A stretch of DNA of 64,000 nt from contig NW_005434555.1 of NCBI RefSeq assembly GCF_000315625.1, positions 110,225 through 174,224 of the forward strand. The letters are read 5' to 3'. The translations under genes and the position numbers were made by a program. This stretch comes from Guillardia theta CCMP2712 (lineage: Eukaryota; Cryptophyceae; Pyrenomonadales; Geminigeraceae). The notes under the pieces were generated by a model that saw only the letters and a list, made by a program, of their open reading frames with translations, searched no databases and had not been told where the DNA came from. Shown piece after piece: positions 1 to 11,794 of the stretch; the first letter of the stretch is position 1; every line of letters starts with the position of its first letter.

Positions 1-63
1 GAGGAGGAGAAGGAGGAGGAGGAGGAGGAGGAGAAGGAGGAGGAGGAGAAGGAGGAGGAGGAG
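1..63. repeat. GGA/GAA triplet-rich microsatellite
   Basis: The first 63 bases are GAG/GGA triplets with occasional GAA. The tract lies inside the last visible intron of the helical-repeat gene, where it is a pyrimidine tract on the transcribed strand. Confidence 0.85.
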
Positions 64-655
64 GTCCAAGCAAGGGGATTGGAGCCAGAGGCAGGGGTGA
101 AAAGCAGGGGAGTGGGGGAGAGGAGAGAGGAGAGAGAGAAGAGAGGAAGATTCTCACAGAGAGGGTGGACTTGACGAGGACACGAAAGAGATTTTCATCT
201 AGTTGGCCGCAGGAAGCAAAACCGTTAAAGATGTTAGCGATGGCTTGATGTCCTGACGAATGAAATGTCAGACCCACAGACAGGCGGAACAACAAAAGAA
301 GTAGTTTGTGTCAACATTGTCATGCATTTGACTGTTGTCAACTTCGAACAAAGATCAAGCGTCTCCTCACTTCAAGGAACATCATCTCTGTCTTACCTAA
401 ATTGCTCTTCAGCTCCATGGCAGCTTGAGACATGTGACGGAGTACTGATCGGCTGGTGGAGGATTGCTGGAGAAATGTACAACCATTAGATTGATCTAAG
501 TCGTTGCAATCACATTTATCACCACCAACACTAACACCAACACCAACGCCAGTAAATTTCAACATCATCTCCAGCAGCATATCCTTCAGCATCATCATCT
601 CCATCATCATCTCCATCATCATCTCCATCATCATCATCATCAACAACAACAACAA

Positions 656-703
<48 letters not shown>

Positions 704-710
704 ACAACAA

Positions 711-742
<32 letters not shown>

Positions 743-801
743 TCATCATCATCATCATCATCATCATCAACAACAACAACAACATCATCATCATCATCAT
801 C

Positions 802-849
<48 letters not shown>

Positions 850-1226
850 AACAACAACAATAACAACAATAACATCATCATCATCATCATCATCATCATC
901 AACAACAACAACAACAACAACATCGTCAACCGTCTGATCACAATCACCAATCATTCATCATGTTTCCTTTTCTTCATCACCACGCCTCTATCTTCGTTGA
1001 TGAATCTACTTCATCTTCATAATCATCTCAATCATAGTCAACAAGAAAACAAGGAACATGTTGCATCCCGAAGAAAAGTAGGAAAAACTCACAGGAACTG
1101 TTCTGCCGAATGCGTTGACGATGTTCGCGATGTTCTGCTCATCAAACTCGTTCGGCGGGCGAAACAAGATGGCACGAGCGATATGCTGAAAAATTAGTAT
1201 GAGCACGAGCTGCCAAGAAACAGCAG

Positions 1227-1258
<32 letters not shown>

Positions 1259-2052
1259 TATTTTTCTGACCTCAATCACTTCACGTGGAATATCCTCCAG
1301 CTCTCTGAAGAGGGAGTTTGACAGGAGGGCGAGGGAGACGGGGGAGTAGCTGAAGTCTCAAGTCATTCTCCTCCGCCAAGAACCAACAGCCTCACTCTTC
1401 TATCTTGATCCTCGTCGACACGCGAGCGAGGAACTCAAACACGTCTTCCTCCCTCCGCTCCTCCTGCATCGCCTCCCGTTTCTTCGAGCTCATTAGGAAG
1501 GACTCGTAGAATTCCTTGAGGTACTCGTCGCTCAACAGGCTCGCGTCCTGAAACTTGACCCCCTGGTACACCTACACCGCCCCATCCCATCATGTCAGTC
1601 AGAGGCAAGAGGTGCCATCTTGCAGGGTTACCGGCACGTTCCTGCTGCTGATGAAGGCTCCCTTCCCTTGCTCGCCTACAGGAGCCTTGTCCTCCGCAAC
1701 AACAGCATCGGCGTACAACATCTCCACGTTCATCCTCAACCCTCTCTCTCCCGACCTCCACTTGTCCTTCTCCCTCTCCCTCTCGAACCCTGGGAGCGAC
1801 TTGACCGCCTTCGTTCGCTGCTGCAAGAACGTCTTCCTGCTCAGCGGCGACCTCCTCACCGTCTGAGATCGTCGGTACAAGGAGTTGGCAATGAGAGCCA
1901 GCGACTGGGCGTCGAAAGCTTCAACCTTCGAGAATTTCAGCAATTTGAAGGGGGGGGGGGGGGAGTTAGAGGATGAAGGATGAAACAGGAGGAAGAAGGA
2001 GGAAGAAAATAGGATCAGGAGGAAGAACTAGGTGAAAAGGTGCCCACAGGCA

Positions 2053-2107
<55 letters not shown>

Positions 2108-4539
2108 GTGACCTCAAAGGATTTGATTAGAGTTGCCATGCTATCGAAGAGCAGCTCGTCCTCTGGGAGAATCTTTGCGAACGCGTTGAGGATGATGGAG
2201 GCGCTTCTAGCGTCCTCGCTGCCCCATACCTCAGGGGGGATCTGCTGGAGGGCAGAGCTGAAGAAGAGGAACAGCGGCTTGTCGATCCCTGTGTTGCTGA
2301 TCTCTGACTTAGAGAAGACGGAGACGAGGACGAGCAGGTTGGAGATGCTGAACGAGTCAAGTTCCTGCATGCCCTGTCAAGAGCACAACATGCACTTCTT
2401 CCTGATTCTCCGGCAGCTTTCCTTGCTCGCTCCTGCTTCCCTCCTTCCATTATCCCTTCTTCACTATCCCTTCTTCACCACCTCCATCTCAACTTCCTCC
2501 TCACCTTCCTCCTCCCCTCTCCCCTCCCCTTCCTCCTCCTCCTCTTCCTCCTCCTCCTCTTCCTTGTTCCCTCCCCTTGCCTACACTTCCCTCTTCCTCC
2601 TTTCTCACCTGCTCTTGCATCCTCCTAGAGTACTGCCTCATCAGTTCTTGGATCCAGTAGATAGTCGGGCCCTGCGAGAGCGCTTCAGTCTCATCGTCAT
2701 CGGATGTACATCCTTTCATCCTTTCTCTCCCCCTGCCGCCCCACTGCGCCTCCTCCTCATAATCATCCTCCTCCTCCCCATCTTGTGCGCCCACGTCACC
2801 TGCAACTTCCCGGCAGCGGATACCTCGAGACACTGGAGAAAACATGATCAGTTGCTCATGTAAAGACGATGACAGACAAAATCATATCAGCGAAGGTAAC
2901 GGTGATGAGAAAAGAAGGCAAAGTTTGTGCTGATGTAGAGAGATAGCAGCAGCAACAACAGCAACAACGACAACAGCTTCGGGTGACATGAAACACTAGG
3001 ACGATCAGAAGTAGAGGAGGAGGCATTGCCAACGGTCACCTTGCTGAACGCTGGGAGCATCAGTACAGCATCTGAGATGCAATTCGGTCCATTGGTCCGG
3101 ATGCAGAGGGAGAGGGCAACAGAGCACATGTGTCGGAGCAGCTCGTCGTCCTGCTCCTCCAAGGTCCTCCCCTTCTCCTGCAGGGAGGACTCCGCGTATA
3201 CCACCCAGCTCGAGACGATGTCGGCGATGGTCTTGGCGTCGAAGAGGTTGGAAGGAGAGGAGAGGATGACCGAGGTGAAGTACTTGAAGAGCTTGAAGTC
3301 CTTGTACTTCACCCTCCCCAGACTCTTGATGATGTTGGCGAACGTGGCCATGCCGAACTCCCGGAAGGGGCTCGAGGCCCTGACCTCGCTCACGTCCTGC
3401 CTCGAGTTGTCCTTCTCGTTCACGACCAGGTCTGACCCCAGCGAGTTCGCCAGGTAGCGGAAGAGCTCAGCATCTTCGATGTTGAAGTGTGAGAAAGCTC
3501 CGAGGATGTTGGCGATGGACTGCATGGAGTACGCTTCCTGCGGGATGGAGAGAGCGATCTTCGACATCCTCTGGAAGAGAACCTGGTCGTGGATCTCCGC
3601 CTTGGCAAACGCATTCACTATGTTGGAGACGTGCTGGGGAGAAAAGTCGTTCTGCTCGAGGCTCAGCGCCACCAGCGAGAGAAACTCAAACAAGTTCTTG
3701 TTCCCAGCGCCCGAGCGAACGAACGCGTTGAGGATGTTGGCGACTGACTGCGGGGTGAAGTCGGTAGGCTTCATGGCAAGAGTGACTTGTGCAAGAAGCT
3801 CAAACAGCTCTTTCTTCACGTAGCCTGCTGATGCGTATGCGTTGACAATGTTGGCCACGTTCTGCGAATCGAAGTATGCTTCCACCTTGCTCTTGTTGTC
3901 CATCAGCGCTTGCTGGGCGAGGACTCGGATCCTTCTGTCTGACAGCTCAAACATCCTCTCGTATCCGTCTCGCTCCCTCACTGCATTCAGAGCCAGCGCG
4001 ACATGTTTGGCAGACAACCTCCCAATGCCCCTTTCCACAATCCCTGCATAGAACCGGAAGCATACCGCCTCCCTCTCTTCGAGCGTCTCCCCGCGCTTGT
4101 TGGATTGATCCATCTTCTTGAGGCGTTTGAGGTGATTCAATGCAGCTACCGCCTGCTGAGGGGGGATCTCACCTCTGTCATGGTCGTAAAAGCCCTCCAG
4201 TGTCGCTAGCAGATCCGCTAGGCTGGTGAAGGACATCAGTCTCTTCAGCTCCTTCACCTCTCTAGGATCGCTCCTCCTCTTCTCAACCCTCTGAAATGTT
4301 TTCAGGCCAGAGATCTTCTTTCCCCCTCCCGCTCCCTTGCTCTCCTTCATCATCGTTATCGGCCGGCTGCATACCCTCTGCCTCAGGTTCCGCTCCAGGT
4401 GGGTGTCAGGAAGGAAGACGAAGCAAGGCAAACTGAGGGGGGAAGCGACGGGACTTGCTCTGCTTCCTTCTCCCCCGTCTCCTAGCATCATCGCTCCCAC
4501 GCATGCGCTCAGCAGCCCTGCTGCCCATCCCGACCTCAT
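1..4539 (-). CDS. OPR/HPR-like helical-repeat protein, 3' end off the left edge
   Basis: Ten exons join with perfect phase: 4539-3040, 2832-2800, 2671-2609, 2373-2113, 1925-1632, 1571-1396, 1349-1271, 1185-1093, 466-397 and 252-158 (888 codons so far), then a GTGAGA donor leading out of the window. The protein carries about ten repeats of roughly 38-40 residues with a core like 'SVANILNAFVRSG' followed by 'LFEFLSLVALSL', spread across exons 1 to 10. Such arrays resemble octotricopeptide/heptatricopeptide and FASTK-type helical repeats, which bind RNA in organelles; a C-terminal RAP domain, common in these families, would lie beyond the window. I chose the ATG at 4539 because it opens a hydrophobic N-terminus (AAGLLSACVGAMML) that suits a signal or transit sequence. 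Organelle targeting and RNA binding are inferred. The repeat reading is strong; exact boundaries of the two small exons (33 and 63 nt) are less sure. The intron at 1395-1350 is only 46 nt. Confidence 0.8.
560..935. repeat. CAT/CAA trinucleotide repeat block in an intron
   Basis: Alternating runs of (ATC)n and (CAA)n fill this stretch. It lies in the intron between the exons ending at 1093 and starting at 466 of the minus-strand helical-repeat gene. All six frames stay open because of the triplet period, giving runs of His, Gln, Ile, Asp or Val that should not be taken as proteins. Confidence 0.9.
2050..2108. repeat. GAGCAG/CAGGAG hexanucleotide repeat in an intron
   Basis: About ten copies of the 6-bp unit CAGGAG sit directly inside the donor side of the intron after the exon ending at 2113 of the minus-strand helical-repeat gene. 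It would appear in the pre-mRNA as a CUCCUG run. Confidence 0.85.
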
Positions 4540-5110
4540 CGTCAAGCCATGCTCCGCCTTGAAGCTTCCTCGCTGTGTCCCAAGAGTATGTGAGCACAGA
4601 TCCGGGCCCGGGCCCGACCCGCCGGGCCGGGCCGGAGCCACTGAGCCCAGCGCGGCTCAACTTGATGAAAGTCGATGAAAATCACAAGAAGGAGTTGGAT
4701 TTGTTTCCCTTTACTCAAAGTACACACCCTAGTAGTAGTGATCGGGCGGTAAGCGGCCTCAACCACCTGCCACGCCGAACAAGTTTTTGGACGGTGCAGT
4801 GCATTCTAATGAAACTCGACTCATCTTGAGCAAAAAACTGTTTTGTGGTACACTCGACCGTACACTGTTTTGGCGGCTCTGAGCGCGGCATGCCACCGTC
4901 ACTCCACCGCCGCTACTGCGTCGACAGGCAGCCCCACTCAGGGCCTCACACGAAGTTTTTGGTTTAGGCCGCGCCTCGTACCGGGCCGCCGGGCCCCGGC
5001 CCGACGCCCGGCCCGCGGCTCAGGCGGGCCTACTTATGGTCGATAGCACCAAGAGTCCTTGGGTTTCACCATCTCTCCATGCGGAGAGCCGCCTGAGATC
5101 TAATATGTAC
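4540..5110. promoter_or_regulatory. Divergent intergenic region with two GC islands
   Basis: The space upstream of the helical-repeat gene (minus, start 4539) holds two dense GGGCCC/CCGG islands, about 4600-4660 and 4960-5035, separated by ordinary sequence and each bordered by 'ctcag' or 'ctgag'. No ORF here looks like protein. Similar islands occur upstream of other genes in the window, so a promoter role is suspected, but no TATA box or initiator could be fixed. Confidence 0.4.
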
Positions 5111-5638
5111 CATGCACTCTAACCGATGATGTTATCATACATGTACTCTAACTGATGATGTTATCATACATGTACTCTAACTGATGATGTTATCATACAT
5201 GTTCTCCAACTGATGATGTTATCATACATGTTCTCCAACTGATGATGTTATCATACATGTACTCTAACTGATGATGTTATCATACATGTACTCTAACTGA
5301 TGATGTTATCATACATGTACTCTAACCAATGATGTTATGATACATGTACTCTAACTGATGATGTTATCATACATGTACTCTAACCAATGATGTTATCATA
5401 CATGTACTCTAACCAATGATGTTAACATACATGCACTCTAACTGATGATGTTATGATACATGTACTCTAACCAATGATGTTAACATACATGTACTCTAAC
5501 CGATGATGTTAACATACATGCACTCTAACCGATGATGTTATCATACATGTTCTCCAACTGATGATGTTAACATACATGCACTCTAACCGATGATGTTATC
5601 ATACATATACTCCAACCGATGATTTTATCATACATGTA
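5111..5638. repeat. 29-bp minisatellite, about 18 copies
   Basis: Head-to-tail units of 29 bp, consensus core 'ctgatgatgttatcatacatg' broken by single substitutions (actgatg/accgatg/accaatg, ttatcat/ttaacat/ttatgat). About 18 units fill 528 bp. Variants are shared by neighbouring units, as expected from replication slippage or unequal exchange. Each unit contains a small palindrome-like 'gatgttatcat'. There is no coding potential and no spacer variation that would suggest CRISPR. Confidence 0.95.
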
Positions 5639-6118
5639 CAAGTGAATCTTATGTTTGTTCTTGTACTTGCCTCTCAATTCTGATCGGTTTGATTTACAAG
5701 TCGTGATTGGTCAAGTGATCATCCTCTGTTAGATTTTACCTTCATCAGACATTCACCGATTTTTGTTTTCTACGTTCCCAAGAGTGTGATGAGTGAGAGG
5801 TGCTTATGTCGTGTTGAGCAGATCGACTTGCTGTCTGCTTCGATCCTAAGGGACCAAGTGCTGGGAGCATGACGGTGAATCCTCGGGGAAGGACACTGAC
5901 ATGCCTTTGTAAGAACGCTTCAAGTTTGAACGAGAGTGGATCATTGATGTAGATTGTTTACAGATTTGTTGGTCTGTATGGTGCATGGTCAAGAACAACC
6001 TGCAGTTCCCTGCAGTCTCAACAGGTGAGAAGAAGATTCATGTGGGTTGTAGTTGTGACCATTCTGTAGAACTGTTCTCCAATGTCCCGAGTACTCCAAG
6101 GGCACGAACAACTGGGAG

Positions 6119-8280
6119 TTGTCATACCAGCTGAATCGACCGCAAGAAGTGCCCTGCAGCGCTGCTCCTCGATTCTGCGCGTTTGATCTATCAAGTTCAT
6201 TGACTGCCTGCAAGGCTGGGAGCTTTTTCCTTGACACCACCGCATACCGACTGACCACGTGGTCAATGATCACACCAGGATCGCCTGCTGTGTGCGGCCA
6301 TGGCAATCGAGCATTTTCCTTCTTCTTTCGATTGAGCTCACAATCAGCCAACATTCACTCGTTTCAAAACCTGCTGATCATCTTCCTCGCGGGAGGAATG
6401 TGCTGGGATACCGACACTTGCGGAACAAACGCGACCAAGAGGACCATGGGGGCAGCAAACAACCCCTCAAGCCTTGAGCCAGACATCCCGATCTCCTTCC
6501 TTGAATCTGTGAGCGGTCGGGTGGGCCTAAGCACTCTCGTTTACAGTCAGGGGATTTTCAGTCCAGACCAGTATGACATAGTAGTCATCCCTGATTGCAC
6601 CGGGGACCTGCATGTAGGTAACAGAAGTTTCACATACAGATCAGGGAACACTTCTTGCATTACCGCGCATCACTTTGGAGCCGTCAACACTGGAATGACG
6701 CTTGAATGGATCTTTGACAAGAGAAACATCAAATCCCTACAACGGATTTCCATCATCTCGACGGGTTTGAACACGGGGCAATCTGCCCAGTTCCCGGACG
6801 CTCGACCGATACCCTACGCCCCTGGGTCTCATGGGGGAATATTCTGGGCTCCGTTCATACAAGGGATGCATCCTCAAATACCCGTCAAGGTGATCTCAGA
6901 GCAGTCTCTCGGGGTTGTCGGTCCGAAATGGAAGGTGATGATGCAAGATGACCCGTGGGGCGCGACCACCGCCAAGACGCCGGACTTGTCACAGACTGTC
7001 TTACCCAGCAGCTCTGAATGGTCGTTCGTATATGACGACACCTCGTACTACTATGAAGTGATAACACAGAAGAACAGCCTGATATCATTCGCGGATATAG
7101 CTTCATCGTCAGACGAAAATCAGAAACGGTTTTTCGTAGACACCGGGGGGAGTCTGACGGATTGTTGCCTGGAAGGATGTAGTTGTTCTCAGGCAGCCAG
7201 CAGATCGTACAAGTCGGGGCAAACAGACTGGTTGAAAAGCTTCAAAGTTGCTGTGATTCGTAGGCATCAACGAATGGGCACGACCTACCTCTCGTGGATT
7301 CATGAAGTGCCGAACTTGCGATTCTTGTTGACTCCGGTCAACATCTCGAAGAGTGTCAACGGCATCGCCCAAGTGACTCAGATCTTTGAACAGTAAGCGA
7401 ACAAACCATTGCTTCTTCTCGGCTAACTTTTCTTAGGTTGTTGGGATCACAAACATATACAGCCTGGAAATCTCGCTTCAACTACACGACGGGATGTCCG
7501 ATACTCAATGCATCTTCAAAATGCGGAGAGAGCAATGCTATACTGTCAAACTGGATGTGAGTATAGATGATGTCACGGTGCTGCCTGAGCTGCTATGAAA
7601 CCTGATTTGAGTGGCAGCTACTCGATAGCAACAGCTCGACTGATCTTCAACTCGAGAGGAATCTTGGTTGCTACGACATTCCCTGGACAGAACTACATGG
7701 AGCGGACGTTTGGCAACTACACTTGTATGGGATGTCTTGATGGGGTATTGCTCATCTGCCTTTTCTCTTCTCCTCTGAGCAAATATTTCAGATCCCAGGC
7801 TCTTACCCGGGGGATTATAAGTGTAACTCGGTCTTATTGCCCGGAGAAACCTTGTTGTCTCTGGCTGCCAAGTACATGACGGACTGGATCACTTTGTGGT
7901 CCATGAACGGAGGCCTCGGCATTTACAGCTCTCAACAGTTGGTTCTATACAAGTACGGCCATGAGTATCGCGTGAGTTTCGGTATATTCCTCCGTTACTC
8001 TGTCAGCTAGCCTGACTTTCTTTCCCATGCTAGATGATACAATAGACACCATTGCCACAAGATTTGGAACGACAAGCTACCACATATACAATGTGAATTT
8101 CAATAGGATAACTAGCATATACAACACATCCAGAATTCGAGAAGGAGACGTGATTTGCATAGTTCCCAACTTCCAGCAAGCTCGGGTGAGTGTGTTCGTT
8201 CCTTCATGCTCAACTGACTCCATGCTCAGGACCAGCAGGGACTCTCGATGTGCCAAGTCAATCAGAATTACAATGTCTGA
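6119..8280 (+). CDS. Pectin acetylesterase-like protein with C-terminal LysM domains
   Basis: Exons 6119-7392, 7437-7556, 7612-7744, 7792-7981, 8034-8185 and 8230-8280 join in phase. The first exon matches the CE13 pectin-acetylesterase/NOTUM family: 'GGMCWDTDTCG' (family GGGxCW.. TC) and 'IPDCTGDLHVGN' (family PYCxGDxHxGD). After it come Cys- and Asn-X-Thr-rich segments and two LysM-like modules, one beginning 'LLPGETLLSLAAKYMTDW' and one 'DDTIDTIATRFGTTSYHIYN'. LysM binds GlcNAc polymers or peptidoglycan, so the protein probably acts outside the cell on glycans. Where the family has its nucleophile motif GxSAGG, this protein reads 'TGLNTGQSA', so the serine seems replaced by Asn. The 5' end is uncertain: an upstream small exon from about 5980 could supply a signal peptide. 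The last exon is the least secure. Confidence 0.75.
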
Positions 8281-8611
8281 GAGATCGTCCGACCGCTACC
8301 ATGCGACCTCTGTGTCTAGACGAGAAGTCCGAGGTATCGCGGGCCACTCAGAAGGGCACTGGTAGCGAGGGACGGCAAACCGGTGCTGCAGTGAAGGAAC
8401 TCAGCGAGGTGCGGGCCGTCACTCTACTCACCTGTATGCTGGGGGCAGGAAGAACATCCTGGTGCTGGTGAGCAAGAAGATAACAGCCCAGAGTCGGATA
8501 AGCCAAGAGTTGTGGAGCCCTGGGTGCCGGTCAGAGCAGGAGATGCAAAGCTAGGTGGTCACGGAATCGTTTCTCCACAATCAGCTCCACCTTGGCAGCC
8601 TTGACAACTCG
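8281..8611. other. Convergent spacer, no gene seen
   Basis: Between the stop of the esterase-like gene and the stop of the acyltransferase gene. Frames are open for short distances only; this is probably the two 3' UTRs. A read-through alternative end of the esterase-like gene up to about 8470 cannot be excluded. Confidence 0.5.
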
Positions 8612-9501
8612 TCAGGTTTGAATCGCCGCAGTGAGGACTACCAAAGCTTGGAGGAGGAAAAACAGCAGCCAGTAGCCTCGTAGACAACCTTGCTTGCTTC
8701 GACTCCCATACCACAAGATGGCCTCATGGAAAACACCACTGACTGCGAAGGTGAAGACAGCAGCGACACTGTTAGATAGATTTAACTTCTTTAGAGGATT
8801 GAAACAGCCATGTCTGAGAAGTCGAGCTGCCGTCATGTTCCACCTGTGACCCCAGAAGTCTCTGAGAGAGGAGGACAGGAGCGGCGAAGCGAAGTGCTCC
8901 TCGACGTCCATGCCCAGCAGACATACCAGACCCGCAGGGAAATCCATGAGACCGGAGGCCGTTAGCAGAACCACGAAGGACCAACACACGTCACCGATCA
9001 GAGTGCCCTTGGAGCAGGCGTGCGAGAGATGCTCTAGCGTCTCGCACTTGTCAAGGGAGTAGAGCAGGAGGAGTAAGCCCAGCAGCTTGTACATGAACCT
9101 TCCTACCAAGGTGAAGCCTTTCTGGTACCGTTCTGTGCCTCCCAACTGTACGAGCTCCTGGTTGCTCCCCGCTTGAGGTTGATGGGCAAGAAGTAGGACA
9201 TCCAGAACAGACCCAACGATCGTTGAGTGTTCGCGGAGGCTAGTGGGCCATGTCCTGAGAGGAGCGCAATGACTCGGGCCGTTCCCCACCACGTGACCAG
9301 CGTTGACGACAGGACGCAGCACACAGCAGCCTCCGTCTTGTCGTTGAGGCACATCGGAATGAGAGCATGGAGAGAAAAGAGGGGTGCTGCATAGAGCCTG
9401 TTCTTCGTCACGAAATGCCTGCAGAATTCTGAGGATAGAATCGAAGACAACACACAGAAGGCAAGTCCGATCAGAGGATCCGAGATCGCAGTCAGTCTCA
9501 T
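8612..9501 (-). CDS. MBOAT wax-synthase-like O-acyltransferase
   Basis: Two exons, 9501-9152 and 9098-8612, join through a 53-nt intron with conserved phase and give about 279 residues. The protein is almost all hydrophobic helices. The second exon carries 'SSLRDFWGHRWNM', the signature of the plant-type wax ester synthase/MBOAT_2 branch, followed by 'VSGVFHEAILWYG' with the conserved catalytic His. In that family the enzyme transfers a fatty acyl group from acyl-CoA to a fatty alcohol or sterol at the ER. 'RSLGLFWMSYFLPINLKRG' in exon 1 fits the region preceding the family's core. The length is somewhat short for plant relatives (about 340 residues). The substrate cannot be told. The intron donor GTACAG is weak, so the exon joint could be slightly different. 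Confidence 0.75.
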
Positions 9502-9805
9502 GCCCTCGACCTGCTACCTACTCGGCACAGACGTCACCCTGCATGTCGCGAATGTGTTCCTCCTTCCTCCCGCCGCCATTTTGTTGAGTCCATGACTTCC
9601 AACCTTGCACATGGGAAGTCCGCCTCAGCCGGCCCCGGGTCAACGCCGCCGACTGAGCGGCCCGGCGGCCGGGGGCCCCGCCGCCGCTCAGTACGGTGCC
9701 GCAGTGCCCCGGTCAGGCTGCGGCCGGGCGGAGGCTCCGACGCGGGGGTCGTCCGATCATCATACTGGTACTTTCAATGCCAAAATAACCTGATAATAAC
9801 ATTGT
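9502..9805. promoter_or_regulatory. GC island upstream of the acyltransferase gene
   Basis: At about 9620-9750 lies a GGCCCGG/CCGCCGC-rich island with 'ctgag' and 'ctcag' words at its borders, in the only gap between the start of the acyltransferase gene (9501, minus) and the stop of the next minus gene (9806). Its position fits a promoter. It is built like the islands at 4600, 24900, 29650, 50350 and 58010. Confidence 0.4.
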
Positions 9806-10475
9806 CTACAGAGATTCCTCAGGCTCTAGAGTTGCGATCAAGCCCCTGTCCTCCTCGTCGACCTTGAGCATGTTGACGTAGAAGCACATTGGGTCCTCCT
9901 ACAGGATCAAGTCAAAGTGACGGAGTTTCTGCCCTCAAACTTGAATCCCTCCCCATAAACTTCAAATTCACTTCTCAGGTTCAAACGGAACCTCTCAACC
10001 TAAATCGCATGCAATTTCCTCACCTCATCAGATCCGTCTCGGAAAACCTTGAAACTCTTCGTCACTCTCTCCCTCCTCCTCACACCACAAGCCCCTCACC
10101 TTCACACTCTGAAATAGTCCTGCCGGAGAAGCGACAAAATGGCGAGAGAAGTAGCAGATTCTGCATCCAGCACGGCTCAGATTCCACCATGGGTCGTCAT
10201 GGCACATCTCATACCCAGTCGACGAGTGCAGATAGAAGATTCTCAACAACAACGAGTCTTTCCCGACGTTGTTCACCACATACCCGTAAACCTTCGTGTC
10301 TGCAAGGTTCTCGTCATCCCATAGAAGCTTCTTCCCTTCATGACTTACTTCCTCCGCTGAGTTCCATTTCTTCCCCGTTCAGCGCCATCTTCATGACTCG
10401 TTTCCAGTTCGACTTGAACCCCCCAACAAGCTTCCCCACAAACAACTCCCGTGAGTCACCATTATCTCCTCCTCC

Positions 10476-10509
<34 letters not shown>

Positions 10510-11794
10510 ACCTGTGGCAGCCTCATCCGAACGTAGTAGTTGGCGAAGATGTTATTCTCTTCGTCTATTCCCAGGGACAAATGCGTTTCTGTCAGCCTTG
10601 CCATGTATACAGCGAAAGCCCTTCCTGTACGCATCAACATCACTAGCAAACAAAACAACCCCCTCCATTCCTATGCATCAACCAATTGCATAACAGCACA
10701 GTGAAGACTGCGACTTGAATTCTATTTCATTGATCTCCTCTTCTCCCTCCCTCCCTTACCCAGGCTCTCTATGCTTCCTCGTATCCTCTCCATGATGCTC
10801 TGTGACGCGTGATCCGTCGACAACGCCTTCAGGGCCTCCGACATGAAGCCTCTACAGAACTCTCTCCGTCAGCACTCCTCCTCATCCCCTCCTCATCCCC
10901 TCCTCTCTCCTTTTTTTTGCTCTCACCGGCTCTCTGATACCAGCCCCCTCAGCGCCTGGTCGATGTCGTACGCACACGCGTTCGACGTCCCCGGGTCTCT
11001 CCGTACTACCATGCAGAACTTCCCCGCAATATCTCCTGGCCACTCGTGCCTCACCTCCGCCTCCTCCTGTGCCTCCAGTACGAACACGCCTTCCCCCATG
11101 CACGACACATGCGCCGGTATCACCCGACACCTGATCACGTTCAAGCACACCATCCCCTCCCTCGAGAACGTCCGCAGGTCTACGAAGAAGGGCCCCACCC
11201 CCTTCCCCAGCATCACCGCCTGCCCAGCCGCTCGTAGCACGTCCAGGCTCTCGTTCTCGACCAGATGGAGGAAGCACTGTCCTTCCTGCTCCAACAACCA
11301 TGTTTCTCGTCAGACATCTACTCACCCTCTTGCCTTCTCCTCCCCTCCTCGCCCTCCCCTTCCTTCCCTCTTACCAGCCTCCGTAGCGGCGATCGGACGT
11401 AGTACTCCTTAAGCCCCACGCTCCCGCACTTGATCCTCCAGCTCGGTAGCTCCACCGACACGATCCTCTCCCTCCGGCTCGACATGACCCTCGCCGTCGC
11501 TTCCTCTAGCGACACGCCGGGCTTTCGCTCCTTCCTGCTCGCCCGAGACGACGCCGGCATGGCCCGCAAGTGCGTCACCAGGTCCTCCAGCAGGTGCAGC
11601 AGCGTCCTCCGAGACGGCAAGCTCCCCCTCAGCTCGCCCAAGCTCCTCTCCATCTGGGGTATGAGGGGGTCGAGAATGTCGAGGAGCTTCTTGGTTTGCT
11701 CGCGGGTGACCAGAGCGTTCTGCTTGTCCCTGGCTTTCTTGCGGTTGAGATCCCTTCCTCTTGCAAGTTGATTTTTTGGCATGTTTGCTGTCAA
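9806..11794 (-). CDS. Hypothetical multi-exon protein, possible bHLH-like N-terminus
   Basis: Exons that join in phase are 11794-11375, 11285-10941, 10859-10760 and 10624-10512; one or two more lie within about 10450-10100, and the last is 9898-9806, ending 'IATLEPEESL' before TAG. The N-terminal 75 residues have a basic stretch ('RDLNRKKARDKQ'), an amphipathic helix ('QTKKLLDILDPLIPQ'), a loop and a second helix ('RTLLHLLEDLVTHL'), which looks like a basic helix-loop-helix but lacks a clear E-box-reading ERxR pattern. The middle has beta-rich segments such as 'FLHLVENESLDVLRAA' that could be PAS-like; I do not recognise them with confidence. Between 10300 and 10450 the frame changes and I could not place the splice sites. 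A transcription factor is one possibility only. Confidence 0.6.

Noticed and set aside
504-954. Open frames encoding runs of His, Gln, Ile, Asp, Val or Leu
   Set aside because: They are products of (CAT)n and (CAA)n triplet repeats open in all frames and lie inside a well-supported intron.
5111-5638. CRISPR-like direct repeat array
   Set aside because: The units abut with no unique spacers, vary by drift and sit in eukaryotic intron-bearing DNA; it is a minisatellite. The same holds for 52079-52518.
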